Below the pieces are notes generated by a model. The model did no database searches. It was not told where the DNA came from and was given only the letters and a program-made list of their open reading frames with translations. Of a stretch of 64,000 nucleotides of DNA, positions 1 to 8,485 are shown one piece after another. The translations under genes and the position numbers were made by a program. The first letter of the stretch is position 1, and each line of letters starts with the position of its first letter. Source of the stretch: Nocardia kruczakiae NBRC 101016. GTDB taxonomy: Bacteria > Actinomycetota > Actinomycetes > Mycobacteriales > Mycobacteriaceae. The stretch spans positions 96,747 to 160,746 of the forward strand of contig NZ_BDBL01000010.1 in NCBI RefSeq assembly GCF_001612965.1. Direction: 5' to 3'.

Positions 1-148
1 ACCGGCTCCGACGCATCCCGCTCGTCCATACCTCCAGCCAACCGTGCGCGGGTTCAGAAAGCCCCACGCCACGGCGAACTCCGGGTGAATCACGAGCCGG
101 GACGACGGCTCCAGGACGCTGCTGTGCCGTGGCGAGGCGACGTGAACC

Positions 149-292
149 GTGCGTCGCCTCGGCGATCCGGTCTCCCGTCGGGCCGACGCGGCGGTGCTCG
201 ACTATCTGCGCAGCGGTCTCGCCGCCGGCATGCGACTTCCCGATGCCACCGACCCCACCCTGTCGACGGTCCGGGTGGTGGCGAAAGGTTAG
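149..292 (+). CDS. Possible small hypothetical protein (or 3' remnant)
   Basis: A 47-residue reading frame begins at a GTG at 149 and ends at TAG 290-292. An in-frame TGA lies just upstream at 143-145, so the frame cannot extend further left as the sequence stands. Third codon positions are mostly G or C and the residue mix (for example AVLDYLRSG) looks protein-like, which is the only support for coding. No ribosome-binding site is evident and I do not recognise a family. It could be the 3' end of a longer gene broken by a frameshift near position 145, or a chance frame in GC-rich DNA. Confidence 0.25.
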   Translation: MRRLGDPVSRRADAAVLDYLRSGLAAGMRLPDATDPTLSTVRVVAKG

Positions 293-305
293 GTCCGCTC
301 CGGGC

Positions 306-575
306 TCAGGCGCGGGCGGCGATGCGCGCTTGCACCTCCGGCCGCCGCAGCGGCGGAACCGACTTCGGCGGCACCTTGCGGTCGGGCAGAGCCGCCAGCA
401 GGCGGGTGGTGGCCGCGGCGATCTCGGCGACGGCCTCGTCGACCGCGGGGCGGGTGGCCGCGGAGATACTGCTCAGACCACCCACCTTGCGGACGTACTG
501 CAGCGCGGCCGCCTCGATCTCCTCGGCCGTGGCTTCCGGTTCGAGCCCGCGCAGGGCGGTGATATTTCGGCACAT
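306..575 (-). CDS. DUF2277 family small protein
   Basis: An 89-residue protein opening with MCRNI, followed by LRGLEPEAT and ALQYVRKVGG, the characteristic N-terminal pattern of DUF2277 proteins as I recall the family. The function of the family is unknown. There is no signal peptide or membrane segment, so it should be cytosolic. The start is chosen at ATG 575 because the family begins with MCRN. A TAACCT hexamer also lies exactly seven bases upstream of this ATG, as expected for a leaderless transcript. The C-terminus is basic and proline-containing (PPKSVPPLRRPEVQARI). It is followed upstream by the secreted protein gene on the same strand, 53 bases away. The alternative in-frame ATG at 596 is less likely. 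Confidence 0.85.
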   Translation of the reverse strand: MCRNITALRGLEPEATAEEIEAAALQYVRKVGGLSSISAATRPAVDEAVAEIAAATTRLLAALPDRKVPPKSVPPLRRPEVQARIAARA

Positions 576-582
576 AGCTACG

Positions 583-588
583 AGGTTA
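583..588 (-). promoter_or_regulatory. -10 element of leaderless DUF2277 promoter
   Basis: On the minus strand the hexamer TAACCT (matching TANNNT) is followed by seven bases and then the ATG at 575. In actinobacteria this spacing places the transcription start on the start codon. No Shine-Dalgarno sequence is present. Confidence 0.5.
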
Positions 589-628
589 GGCCGCATGCCG
601 GTTGCGATCGAGCCGATGGGATATCGGG

Positions 629-958
629 TCAGGAGGCGCTGCCGGTCGAGAACGGCGAGTAACCGTAGCCGTACCCGTACCCGTATCCACCCGACCACGG
701 GCTGTTCCATCCGGGATAGAAGCCGCCGTAGCCTCCGCGCGGCAGGCCCCAGCCCGGCATTCCCCAGCCGCCGTGATGGCCCCAGCCATGGTGGCCCCAG
801 CCGTGGATTTCCTGGGCTTGGGACTGGGCCGGGGCCGCCGCCGGCTCGGCGAGAGCGGGGGCGGCGGCCGCCACGATCGGTGCCGCCGCGATGGCGACCG
901 TGATCACGGTGCGTGACATGCGGGTGCGGAGCTTCGAGGACAGGTCGTTTCGAACCAT
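629..958 (-). CDS. Secreted Gly/Trp/His/Tyr-rich small protein
   Basis: A 109-residue protein with a basic N-terminus (residues 1-16), a hydrophobic stretch (roughly 17-36, TVITVAIAAAPIVAAAAPA) and an AxA-type cleavage site near ALA-EPA: a clear Sec signal peptide. The mature part starts with an Ala/Gln-rich spacer, then low-complexity repeats of GWGHH/GGWG and, near the C-terminus, GYGYGYGYGY. Such composition is typical of small secreted actinobacterial proteins of unknown role. The His residues could bind metal, but that is speculation. The start ATG 958 gives a normal signal peptide. The 230-bp gap to asnB (959-1188) contains an AT-richer stretch near 1030-1050 that probably carries its promoter. 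Confidence 0.75.
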   Translation of the reverse strand: MVRNDLSSKLRTRMSRTVITVAIAAAPIVAAAAPALAEPAAAPAQSQAQEIHGWGHHGWGHHGGWGMPGWGLPRGGYGGFYPGWNSPWSGGYGYGYGYGYSPFSTGSAS

Positions 959-1188
959 CGGAATTCCTTCGGTACGCGTCTCGGTCGTATCCGTCCGCGG
1001 CCCGATCGGGCCGCTCGACTAGCTTGACGCCACTTAATGTACCGCTATTTAACGGCACGTTCAAGAGCGACGAAAAGATGACGTGACTACGAGTGGCGTG
1101 CGAAGGGGATCGCTGCACACGGGACGGGCGCCGCACCGCCGGCCGTGATCGGCCGCGGTACGACGCCCGCGTCGCTGGTATCCGCCGG

Positions 1189-3114
1189 CTAGAGCCGCAC
1201 GGGGTAGGTCGGCTCCTGGATATCGGGCTTGATGCGGTCCTCGACGAAGATGCCGTGCCAGATCATGAACACCAGCAGCGTCCACAGGCGACGGCTGTGG
1301 TCGCCGTTGCCGGCGCGGTGCGCCTCGAGCATGGCCTTGATCGCGGACTTGTCCAGCAGATGGTCGGTCTGCGATTCCGCGATCTGGGTGGCGGCCCAGT
1401 CGTAGAGTTCCGGTCCGCGCAGCCAGTGCCGCAGCGGCACCGGAAAGCCCAGTTTCGGGCGGTGCAGCACATGCGCCGGGACGATCGTCTCGAGCGCGCG
1501 GCGCAGCGCGTACTTGGTGGTCTCCTTGGTGATCTTCTGCTGATACGGGATCTGCTCGGCGACCGCGAACACCTCGGGGTCCAGGAACGGCACCCGCAAC
1601 TCCAGCGAATTGGCCATGGTCATCTTGTCGGCCTTGACCAGGATGTCACCGCGCAACCAGGTGAACAGGTCCAGATGCTGCATGCGCGCCACCGGATCCC
1701 AGCCGCGTGAGCGCGCGTAGATCGGGGCCGTCACATCCTGATGCGTCCACTCCGGGCGGAATTCGCGCAGCACCGAACGCAACTGGGCGTCGTTGAAGCT
1801 GCGGGCGTTGCCGTAGTAGCGCTGCTCCAGTGGCAGCGAACCGCGGTGCAGCAGGCTCTTGCCGCGCGTCCCGTCCGGAATCCGGTCCGAGAGCTTGCCG
1901 GCCAGCCGCCGCAGGCCCTTCGGCAGATACTCGAAAGGCTTGAGCGACAACGGTTCCCGGTAGATCGTGTAGCCGCCGAACAGCTCGTCGGAACCCTCGC
2001 CGGACAGCACCACCTTGACGTGCTTGCGGGCCTCCTGGGCCACGAAATACAGCGGCACCAGCGCCGGATCGGCCACCGGATCGTCGAGATACCAGACGAT
2101 CTCGGGGATCGCGCCCGCGAACTCCTCGGGGCTGACGGTGCGGATGAAATGCTTCGCGCCGATCGCTTCCGCGGTCTCGGCCGCCACATCGGCCTCCGAA
2201 TACCCCTCCCGCTCGAACGCCGAGGTGAAGGTGAGCAGATTCGGGTTGTGCCGGATCGCCAGCGCCGCGATGGCGGTGGAATCGATGCCGCCGGACAGGA
2301 AGGCGCCGACGGTGACGTCGGCGCGCATGTGCTTGGCGACCGAATCCTCGAGCACCGCCGCGATCTCGCGGTAGCGGGCCTCCTCCGAGCCGGCCGCGAA
2401 CGGGCGAACCCGGAAGTTCGGCTCGAAGTAACGGGTGACTTCCGGCGCGGCGCCGGGGCGCAGGGTGGCGTAGCAGCCGGATTCCAGGCGGCGGATGTTC
2501 GCGTGCAGCGATTCCGGCTCCGGCACGTACTGCAGCACCGTGTAGTGCTCGAGCGCGCGCGGATCCAACGCGTCGGAGAGATTCAGCGCCGGCAGCAGTT
2601 CCAGCAGGCTCTTCTTCTCGCTGGCATAGGCGGTGCCGCCCGGGCCGGTGGCCAGGAACAGCGGTTTGATGCCGAACGGGTCGCGGGCCAGCACCAGCTC
2701 CTGGGTGTCGGTGTCCCAGATGGCGAAGGCGAACATGCCGCGCAGCTTGGAGAATGCCGCGGTGCCCCAGTGGTGATAGGCGGCGACGATCGCCTCACCA
2801 TCACCCTCGGTGGCGAACCGCGCGCCGAACTCCTCGCTCAGCTGCGCGCGCAACTCCAGGTAGTTGTAGATCTCACCGTTGAACGCCAGCGCATAACGCT
2901 CGGTATTCTCCGGCGGACCCCAGCGCAGCGGCTGATGCGAATGCTCGATGTCGATGATCGACAGACGGTTGAAGCCCAGGATGATGTGTACGTCGTGCCA
3001 GGTGCCGCGCTCGTCCGGGCCGCGATGGCGCCCGCACTGCAAGGCGTCGTACACCTGCTGTACGACGGAGTCGGTGGCCACATCGGCGGTCAGAAATCCC
3101 AGCAGTCCACACAC
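1189..3114 (-). CDS. asnB: Glutamine-hydrolysing asparagine synthetase / LtsA-type amidotransferase
   Basis: A 641-residue class II glutamine amidotransferase. The start is GTG 3114, because only this start places the catalytic Cys at residue 2 (M-C-GLLGFL). Residues 2 to about 215 form the Ntn glutaminase domain (FNGEIYNY, MFAFAIWD). From about 240 to 600 comes the synthetase domain with the PP-loop LSGGIDSTA and SGEGSDELFGGY. The length fits the M. tuberculosis and Corynebacterium homologues, which are known to amidate meso-diaminopimelate in peptidoglycan precursors rather than only making asparagine. That role is inferred here from gene context. It diverges from ctaC, as in related genomes. 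The long open frame continuing to 5001 on this strand is antisense to ctaC/ctaF and is not coding. Confidence 0.93.
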   Translation of the reverse strand: MCGLLGFLTADVATDSVVQQVYDALQCGRHRGPDERGTWHDVHIILGFNRLSIIDIEHSHQPLRWGPPENTERYALAFNGEIYNYLELRAQLSEEFGARFATEGDGEAIVAAYHHWGTAAFSKLRGMFAFAIWDTDTQELVLARDPFGIKPLFLATGPGGTAYASEKKSLLELLPALNLSDALDPRALEHYTVLQYVPEPESLHANIRRLESGCYATLRPGAAPEVTRYFEPNFRVRPFAAGSEEARYREIAAVLEDSVAKHMRADVTVGAFLSGGIDSTAIAALAIRHNPNLLTFTSAFEREGYSEADVAAETAEAIGAKHFIRTVSPEEFAGAIPEIVWYLDDPVADPALVPLYFVAQEARKHVKVVLSGEGSDELFGGYTIYREPLSLKPFEYLPKGLRRLAGKLSDRIPDGTRGKSLLHRGSLPLEQRYYGNARSFNDAQLRSVLREFRPEWTHQDVTAPIYARSRGWDPVARMQHLDLFTWLRGDILVKADKMTMANSLELRVPFLDPEVFAVAEQIPYQQKITKETTKYALRRALETIVPAHVLHRPKLGFPVPLRHWLRGPELYDWAATQIAESQTDHLLDKSAIKAMLEAHRAGNGDHSRRLWTLLVFMIWHGIFVEDRIKPDIQEPTYPVRL

Positions 3115-3480
3115 TGCGTCGAGAACCTCGTTTCCGGATCGGGTACGCGGAGAACATTCGAAACCAGTCCCCGAGTATGCCGCACCGCGGCCCCGCTCGT
3201 CGCCTCGCTGGGCGGCGGTCGCGCTCGCCAGGGATTTCGCGCCCGCGCGCGTGAGCGGGGCGGAGCTGCGGCCGGGCATCGCACCCGGTGGCCGGTGTGT
3301 CGAAAGCGACCCGGGCACAACGCGGGAGGCGGTTTGGTCTACGCTGCGTAGTACTCGGGAACTCTCGTGGTCGGCCGTGCGTTCGGTGCGGCTCGCGGAA
3401 GGCTCCCGAACGTGCTGAAAACGCGCCGCCCGGCCTCCGGGTGGCGCCGTGTCGGATGGACGACCAGGAAGGCGTTGAGC
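3115..3480. other. asnB-ctaC divergent intergenic region
   Basis: This 366-bp gap holds the promoters of two divergent genes. A rightward -10-like TACGCT at 3340-3345 lies inside a short inverted repeat (CTACG-CTG-CGTAG, 3339-3351). It would give ctaC a leader of about 130 bases. No other gene or RNA is recognised. Confidence 0.4.
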
Positions 3481-4569
3481 GTGGCGCACAAGGCGAGCGA
3501 AGCGATAGGGGCACGACCCGCCCGGGTACGGCGGGGCCGCATCCTTCGGCGGGCCGGGCTGGCGGTGTCCATGGGGATCACCGTGATGCTCGTCTCGGGC
3601 TGCTCGATCGACAATCCCGTGCTTCGGTTCGGCTGGCCCTCGGGTGTGACCCCGCAGGCGACCCGGATGCGGGAACTGTGGACGTGGTCGGTCGTCGCCG
3701 CTCTGGCGATGGGTGTGCTGGTCTGGGGCCTGACCTTCTGGACCGTGGCCTTCCACCGCAAGAAGAAGAACTCCCCGGAGTTCCCGCGGCAGACCGGCTA
3801 CAACGTGCCGCTGGAGCTGACCTACACCGCGATTCCGTTCGTGATCATCGCGGTGCTGTTCTACTTCACCGTGGTCGTGCAGAACTACGTGCACGAGAAG
3901 ACCTCGAACCCGGATGTGGTCGTCGACGTGACCGCGTTCCAGTGGAACTGGAAGTTCGGTTACCAGAAGGTCGTCGGCCAGAACGGCCAGGTCCACGACG
4001 GTGTCGACCAGGCCCGTCAGGCGCTGAACGAGCAGATTCAGAGCGAGTACAAGGAGCGCACCGCCGACGGCCACCCGCAGCCGGGTCCGGTGCACGGCCT
4101 GCCCGCCAACGACATCTCCTACCTGCACTACGACAAGGTGGAGACCGTCGGCTCGTCCAACGAGATCCCGGTGCTGGTGCTGCCGACCAACAAGGTCGTG
4201 GAATTCCAGCTGGCCTCCGCCGACGTCATCCACTCCTTCTGGGTGCCGGAGTTCCTGTTCAAGCGCGACGTGATGCCGAACCCGAAGGAAAACCACTCCG
4301 ACAACACCTTCCAGATCACCAAGATCGAGCACGAGGGTGCCTTCGTCGGCCGCTGCGCGGAGATGTGCGGTACTTTCCACTCGATGATGAACTTCGAGGT
4401 GCGTGCTGTGACGCCGGACAAGTTCGACAAGTACATCGCCGCCCGCGAAGCGGGTAAGACCAATGCCGAGGCCCTGTCGAGCATCGGCGAGTCGCCGGTC
4501 GCGACGACCACGCATCCGTTCGACACCCGTCGCACCGCGCGTGAAGCCAGCCAGGCCGAGAGCAAGTAA
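3481..4569 (+). CDS. ctaC: Cytochrome c oxidase subunit II (aa3-type)
   Basis: The 362-residue subunit II of cytochrome aa3 oxidase, which receives electrons from the bcc complex and passes them to subunit I. The start GTG 3481 is set by a strong AGGAAGG eight bases upstream, although the frame is open further left. Residues 28-41 give a lipoprotein signal with lipobox LVSGC (Cys41). Two transmembrane helices follow (about 66-88 and 108-128), then a periplasmic cupredoxin domain. The CuA site is intact near the C-terminus: CAEMCGTFHSMM. An insertion rich in polar residues (about 150-220, VHDGVDQARQALNEQ) is typical of actinobacterial CtaC and is thought to dock the fused cytochrome cc. ctaF follows after 18 bases. 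Confidence 0.96.
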   Translation: MAHKASEAIGARPARVRRGRILRRAGLAVSMGITVMLVSGCSIDNPVLRFGWPSGVTPQATRMRELWTWSVVAALAMGVLVWGLTFWTVAFHRKKKNSPEFPRQTGYNVPLELTYTAIPFVIIAVLFYFTVVVQNYVHEKTSNPDVVVDVTAFQWNWKFGYQKVVGQNGQVHDGVDQARQALNEQIQSEYKERTADGHPQPGPVHGLPANDISYLHYDKVETVGSSNEIPVLVLPTNKVVEFQLASADVIHSFWVPEFLFKRDVMPNPKENHSDNTFQITKIEHEGAFVGRCAEMCGTFHSMMNFEVRAVTPDKFDKYIAAREAGKTNAEALSSIGESPVATTTHPFDTRRTAREASQAESK

Positions 4570-4587
4570 GAAGGGTACTGAACTGAC

Positions 4588-5004
4588 ATGAAGGTCGAAG
4601 CACGCATCTTCGAGCTGCTCACGGTGTTCTTCATCATCGTGGCGGTCGTCTACGGATTCTTCACCGGCCAGTCCCGCACCGGCGTCGAATGGGCGGGTAC
4701 CACCGCCATCGTGCTGACCGCCGGACTGACGCTGATCGTCGGCACCTACTTCCGCTTCGTGGCCCGCCGCCTGGATCTGCGCCCCGAGGACTACGAAGAG
4801 GCCGAGATCATCGACGGCGCCGGCGACCTGGGCTTCTTCTCGCCCGGCAGCTTCTGGCCCATCCTGCTGGCAGGTTCCGCCTCGGTCACCGCGCTCGGCT
4901 TCGCGTTCTTCCAGTACTGGCTGATCGGCCTGGGCGTGCTCTGCGTCCTGGCCTCGGTCGCCGGCCTGGTGTTCGAGTACCACGTGGGACCCGAGAAGCA
5001 CTGA
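4588..5004 (+). CDS. ctaF: Cytochrome c oxidase subunit IV (actinobacterial)
   Basis: A 138-residue integral membrane protein with four predicted helices (about 10-26, 36-54, 90-108, 112-130), matching the actinobacterial subunit IV of aa3 oxidase in size and position behind ctaC. It begins MKVEARIFE and has a charged cytoplasmic loop between helices 2 and 3 ([14 protein letters not shown]). It has no cofactor ligands and probably stabilises the supercomplex. The start ATG 4588 has AGAAGGGT upstream. It is followed by a strong terminator (5024-5049), so the transcript ends here and does not reach ctaE. In the Corynebacterium order I recall, ctaE-qcrCAB comes directly next; here about 20 kb intervene. 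Confidence 0.92.
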   Translation: MKVEARIFELLTVFFIIVAVVYGFFTGQSRTGVEWAGTTAIVLTAGLTLIVGTYFRFVARRLDLRPEDYEEAEIIDGAGDLGFFSPGSFWPILLAGSASVTALGFAFFQYWLIGLGVLCVLASVAGLVFEYHVGPEKH

Positions 5005-5023
5005 GTACCCGACGAAAATCTCG

Positions 5024-5049
5024 AGCGCCCCGGCTTCGGCCGGGGCGCT
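5024..5049 (+). terminator. Terminator of ctaC-ctaF
   Basis: A perfect 11-bp stem (AGCGCCCCGGC / GCCGGGGCGCT) is closed by a stable UUCG tetraloop, starting 20 bases after the ctaF stop and followed by a short T run. Confidence 0.8.
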
Positions 5050-5090
5050 TCGTCGTTACCGGGGGCCGTTCGAGATATCGCCGGAGAAGC

Positions 5091-5122
5091 CGAACGCCCC
5101 GACATGTCTGCCGGGGCGTTCG
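5091..5122 (-). terminator. Terminator of the leftward FAD oxidoreductase gene
   Basis: An 11-bp perfect stem (CGAACGCCCCG / CGGGGCGTTCG) with a 10-base loop lies just beyond the stop of the minus-strand gene ending at 5138. Together with the ctaF terminator it insulates the convergent genes. Confidence 0.65.
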
Positions 5123-5137
5123 GTCTACGCAAAGGGA

Positions 5138-6421
5138 TCAGTCGGGGGTGTGGTAGCGGCGGGCGCGTTCGGAGCGGCAGATGTCGTCGATGCCGGAGGT
5201 GATGTCGCGTACCAGTTCCGGGGCGCCGGAGCGGCCGGAGTAGGTGCCGGTGGGGCGCAGGCGGCAGGTGAAGGTGATGAAGCCGTGGTCTTCGCCCACG
5301 GATTCGTGCAGATCCGGGGAGCGCACGCCGTAGGTCATGGCGGAGATGACCGTGATGGCGCCGCTGCGTTCGCGATGGTCGGCGAACAGGTCGTGCAGCC
5401 GGTGGAAGACGGTGCTGTAGCTGCTCATGGGCGCGAAGAGCGCGACCCGGTAGGCGGGGCCGCGCTCGGAGGAGCTGATCACCGTGTCGGCGAGGTATTC
5501 GGCGTCGCGCAGCGTCAGCACCTTCGGCGCGAACATCAGCGCACCGGCGGCGGCGTTGCGCACCGGCATACCGGCGCGGCCGCCCGCGGCGGAGGCGATG
5601 GCGCCCAACGACTTTCGCGCCCGCGCGCCCAGTTCGCGGCGGGCTCGCAGCGAGGGAGTGGCGGTGGTGGGATGCAGACTCGACCACTGGCCGAAGCGGA
5701 CCGTGCCGAGCTGGATGTTCCCGGTGCCGACCGGTCGCGACACCCGCAGCGGCGCGGTGTCGACCCAGCGGCCGACCTGCAGCAGAGCATCACCGGGGCG
5801 GGTGATCTCGGCGTGTGAGTGCTCGACGAAGGTGTCGAAGTCGAGGAATCGGTGCGCGTCGGATGTCAGCCAGGTGTGGTCCTTGTCGACCTCGATGGCT
5901 TGCAGCGTCAGCGCCGTGATGATGCCGGTGCGCCCGGCTCCGCCGAGGATGCGCCGGAATCGGTCGGCGTGGTGGGTGCGCCCGCAGGTGCCGAATCTGC
6001 CCTCGGGGTCCACGTATTCGAGGGCGACCACGTTGTCGCTGAACATGCCGTAGCGATGTGAGGCCGCGCTGAGTCCGCCGACGGCCGCGAAACCGCCGGC
6101 GGTGATCTCGCGGTGGTCGCCGACGATCGGCAGCCCGAGGCCGTGCGCGGCCAGGGTGCGATCGATATCGGACAGTCGTGCGCCGGCCTGCACCCGTACC
6201 AGTCGCGCGTCGGCGTCCACCGCCTGCACCCGGTTCATCCGCCGCAGCGACATCACGATGCGGCGGTCGGGCGGGGCCGGTTCGTCGTCGAGTTGCTCGC
6301 TGCTGTGGTCGCCGCCGCGCACGGTCAGCGGTTGCGGTCGTGAATCTCGCACTGTGCGAACGACATCCGCGGTGTCGCGGGGCAGGTATTCCTCCGGAAG
6401 AGCAGCGAGCGTGGTACTCAT
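5138..6421 (-). CDS. FAD-binding oxidoreductase (PCMH/FAD_binding_4 type)
   Basis: A 427-residue soluble oxidoreductase. Residues about 20-190 form a PCMH-type FAD domain: TVRGGDHSS, VQAGARLSDIDRTLAAHGLG, ITAGGFAAVGG and YGMFSDNVV are the usual flavin-contacting segments. The C-terminal half resembles the substrate/oxidase domain of the DHCR24/cytokinin dehydrogenase/alditol oxidase relatives (GRWVDTAPLRVSRP, ITFTCRLRPTGTYSG). The His in GGDHSS is a candidate for covalent flavin attachment, by analogy. The substrate is unknown. The start ATG 6421 (MSTTLAAL) is chosen because a TAGCTT hexamer lies seven bases upstream, and residues before it are not family-like. It reads convergently with ctaF and tandemly downstream of the CPBP gene. 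Confidence 0.8.
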   Translation of the reverse strand: MSTTLAALPEEYLPRDTADVVRTVRDSRPQPLTVRGGDHSSEQLDDEPAPPDRRIVMSLRRMNRVQAVDADARLVRVQAGARLSDIDRTLAAHGLGLPIVGDHREITAGGFAAVGGLSAASHRYGMFSDNVVALEYVDPEGRFGTCGRTHHADRFRRILGGAGRTGIITALTLQAIEVDKDHTWLTSDAHRFLDFDTFVEHSHAEITRPGDALLQVGRWVDTAPLRVSRPVGTGNIQLGTVRFGQWSSLHPTTATPSLRARRELGARARKSLGAIASAAGGRAGMPVRNAAAGALMFAPKVLTLRDAEYLADTVISSSERGPAYRVALFAPMSSYSTVFHRLHDLFADHRERSGAITVISAMTYGVRSPDLHESVGEDHGFITFTCRLRPTGTYSGRSGAPELVRDITSGIDDICRSERARRYHTPD

Positions 6422-6428
6422 GGCCTCA

Positions 6429-6453
6429 AAGCTAACCACAGTAGCGGCGCTAC
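6429..6453 (-). promoter_or_regulatory. Leaderless promoter with inverted repeat upstream of the FAD oxidoreductase
   Basis: On the minus strand TAGCTT (6429-6434) sits seven bases before ATG 6421. A perfect inverted repeat, GTAGCG-G-CGCTAC (6441-6453), lies in the spacer/-35 region and overlaps the stop of the CPBP gene. It is a candidate operator. Confidence 0.45.
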
Positions 6454-7361
6454 GTCTGCACCGAAGATTGCAGTGCAGGTGCGGGGGTTTTCGCAATCGG
6501 CGCGAAGGCGAACAGCGCGGTCGCCACGGCCGCCCACAGGATCCAGCCGGGAATGCCGGAACCGCTCAGTAGCGTGTGCGCGTGCTCGCTCGCATCGGCG
6601 GACTGCAGGGCGCCGAAGATCAACGCCGCGCTGTTGAACGACGCGTGCGCGACCGCCGCGGGCCACACGCTGGCCGACCGCAGGCGCAGCCAGCCGAGGA
6701 CGGCGCCGAAGCAGATGCAGAACGGGATGTAGGCCGGCGCCGACCAGGCGCCGATATCGGGGAAGCCGTAGCCGAGCAATGTGAGCGGCGCGTGCCAGAG
6801 GGCCCAGATGACGCCGGTCGCGATCAGCGCCACCGCAGTGCCGTAGCGGGAGATCAATTGCGGCAGTAGCCATCCGCGCCAGCCGATTTCTTCGCCGAGA
6901 GCGTTCGGCAGTGTCGAGATGACGACCGTCGTCAGCGTCTCGAGCAGCAACGCGGCCACCATCGAGGTGTCGAGTTTCTCCAGATCGAAATGGAACCAGC
7001 CGAGCGCCGCGCTGATCTCGTAGGCGATCCACAAGACCATCTGCGTGCCGAGCCAGGCGGCGACGATCAACCGGGCGGTGCGAGCAGGTGCCGGACCGAG
7101 ACCGAGGCCGACGTCGGCGGCGAAGCCGGGAGCCGCCGCGACGCCCGGTGCGGCGGGGCGCGCGAGGACGGGCTGCCGCATCCTCGACCGTGCGACCAGG
7201 ACGGCCACTGTCGGGGCGAACATCATGAGGGCCGCTCCCTCGTGCAGCCACGGGACCGATTCCAGCCCCTTCCCGTCGATCCAGGGAATCGACGCGAGCA
7301 CCCACGCGAGTGCGTACGCCACCACGATGTATGTGGCGATATCCGAACGCCGAGCAATCAT
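6450..7361 (-). CDS. CPBP-family intramembrane metalloprotease (CAAX/ABI)
   Basis: A 303-residue polytopic membrane protein with about eight hydrophobic helices. The three conserved CPBP (Abi/Rce1-like) motifs are present: EEIGWRGW (EExxxR, about residue 170), the WALWHAP motif with a conserved His (about 200) and HASFN (HxxxN, about 256). Members are glutamate-type intramembrane proteases that cleave prenylated or membrane substrates, or give bacteriocin immunity. No bacteriocin-like precursor is visible nearby, so the substrate is unknown. The start ATG 7361 is preceded by AAGGACGG. An Ala/Pro/Gly-rich loop (about 70-95) separates helices 2 and 3. Confidence 0.85.
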   Translation of the reverse strand: MIARRSDIATYIVVAYALAWVLASIPWIDGKGLESVPWLHEGAALMMFAPTVAVLVARSRMRQPVLARPAAPGVAAAPGFAADVGLGLGPAPARTARLIVAAWLGTQMVLWIAYEISAALGWFHFDLEKLDTSMVAALLLETLTTVVISTLPNALGEEIGWRGWLLPQLISRYGTAVALIATGVIWALWHAPLTLLGYGFPDIGAWSAPAYIPFCICFGAVLGWLRLRSASVWPAAVAHASFNSAALIFGALQSADASEHAHTLLSGSGIPGWILWAAVATALFAFAPIAKTPAPALQSSVQT

Positions 7362-7547
7362 ATGTCCGTCCTTGCGACTGAATCCGATGCCGATCGGGAT
7401 CGGCCGTCACCTCTCCGGCATTCGGCCCCCCGGATACTTCGACGCGGGGGATGTGGGATCGGTTCCAGCGCAGGGTGGTTCGGACGACGTGCCTACCGAT
7501 GTGCGGGTGTGCCGGACGAGGTGGAGGCCGGGCGTACCGTGAACTTT

Positions 7548-7605
7548 TCGTGCAAACCGCCACAGGAAATGCGGAAAACCGCCGAATTCGGCGAGGTTTG
7601 CACGA
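7548..7605. promoter_or_regulatory. Nested inverted repeats in the CPBP/NmrA-like intergenic region
   Basis: An 11-bp inverted repeat, TCGTGCAAACC (7548-7558) and GGTTTGCACGA (7595-7605), encloses a second perfect 14-bp palindrome, CGCCGAATTCGGCG (7580-7593). The structure lies in the 356-bp gap between two divergent genes, 113 bp before the ATG at 7718. It could be an operator or fold as RNA. The 11-bp arm recurs at 31845-31855. Confidence 0.5.
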
Positions 7606-7717
7606 TGGATTCACCATCACCCAACCCGCCGCCGCCTACCCTGGCGGGCGGTGATCGGGATGTGACATCGGCTGTCGGGTGCTTGCCCGGACCACGGGTG
7701 CGGGGTTGGGTGGAGGC

Positions 7718-8485
7718 ATGAGCACAGTGCTGGTGACCGGTGGGACAGGCGCGCTCGGGCGGCACATCGTGGATCGGCTGCGCGAACGCGGGCACGACGT
7801 GCGGGTGCTATCGCGGCGCCCGGGTGCGGGGACGCACGTGGGGGATCTGACGACGGGGGCCGGGGTGCGCGACGCTGCCGCGGGTGCGGAGTCGATCGTG
7901 CACGCCGCCTCGGATTTCCGGCGGTTCGGTAAACCGGATATCGAGCAGACGCGGAACCTGCTCGCGGCCGCTGGGGGAGCGCGGCATCTGATCTACGTGT
8001 CGATCGTCGGCATCGACCGCATCCCCTTCGGCTATTACCGCAACAAACTCGCCTGCGAACATCTGATCGCCGACAGCGGTGTGCCGCACACGATTCAGCG
8101 CGCGACCCAATTCCACGATCTGATCGCCGCGGTGCTCGCTGGGGTGCAGAAGCTTCCGATCGCCCCGCTGCCCTTGGATTTCCGCTTCCAGCCGGTCGCC
8201 ACCGAAGATGTCGCCACCCGCCTGGCCGACCTGGTCGAAGGGGAACCTCGCGGCCGTGCGGCGGATTTCGGTGGACCGCAGGTGTCCACGCTGGGTGAGC
8301 TGGTGACGACGTGGCAGCAGCATTACGGGCGCCCTCGGCGGACGGTGTCGCTCCCGCTTCCCGGCAAGATCGCGCGGAGCTTCCGTACCGGCGACAACAC
8401 CTGTCCCGAGCACGCCGACGGCACCCGCACGTGGGCCGACTACGTCGCGGCGAACCCGGGCCCCAGCTACCGGCTGCGTGGTTGA
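7718..8485 (+). CDS. NAD(P)-binding NmrA-like/atypical SDR protein
   Basis: A 255-residue Rossmann protein starting MSTVLVTGGTGALGRHIV, where TGGTGALG is the atypical-SDR glycine-rich motif. NADP preference is suggested by VLSRRPG after the second strand. The Tyr of the classical YxxxK is degenerate (YYRNKLACE keeps Y and K spacing loosely), as in NmrA/YwnB-like proteins that act as redox sensors or reductases. The C-terminal part (FRFQPVATEDVATRL, GRAADFGGPQ) is the usual conserved region of these proteins in actinobacteria. The ATG at 7718 has GGAGG close upstream. The last 19 bp overlap the end of the convergent phosphotransferase pseudogene. Confidence 0.85.
   Translation: MSTVLVTGGTGALGRHIVDRLRERGHDVRVLSRRPGAGTHVGDLTTGAGVRDAAAGAESIVHAASDFRRFGKPDIEQTRNLLAAAGGARHLIYVSIVGIDRIPFGYYRNKLACEHLIADSGVPHTIQRATQFHDLIAAVLAGVQKLPIAPLPLDFRFQPVATEDVATRLADLVEGEPRGRAADFGGPQVSTLGELVTTWQQHYGRPRRTVSLPLPGKIARSFRTGDNTCPEHADGTRTWADYVAANPGPSYRLRG

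Noticed and set aside
3367..3480. Upstream ATG start for ctaC
   Set aside because: It would add 38 residues before the lipoprotein signal, and a much better ribosome-binding site precedes GTG 3481.
3115..5001. Very long minus-strand open frame continuing from asnB across ctaC and ctaF
   Set aside because: It is antisense to two well-conserved genes, and its translation is low-complexity Asp/His/Gly/Arg typical of GC-rich shadow frames. asnB ends naturally at the GTG giving Cys2.
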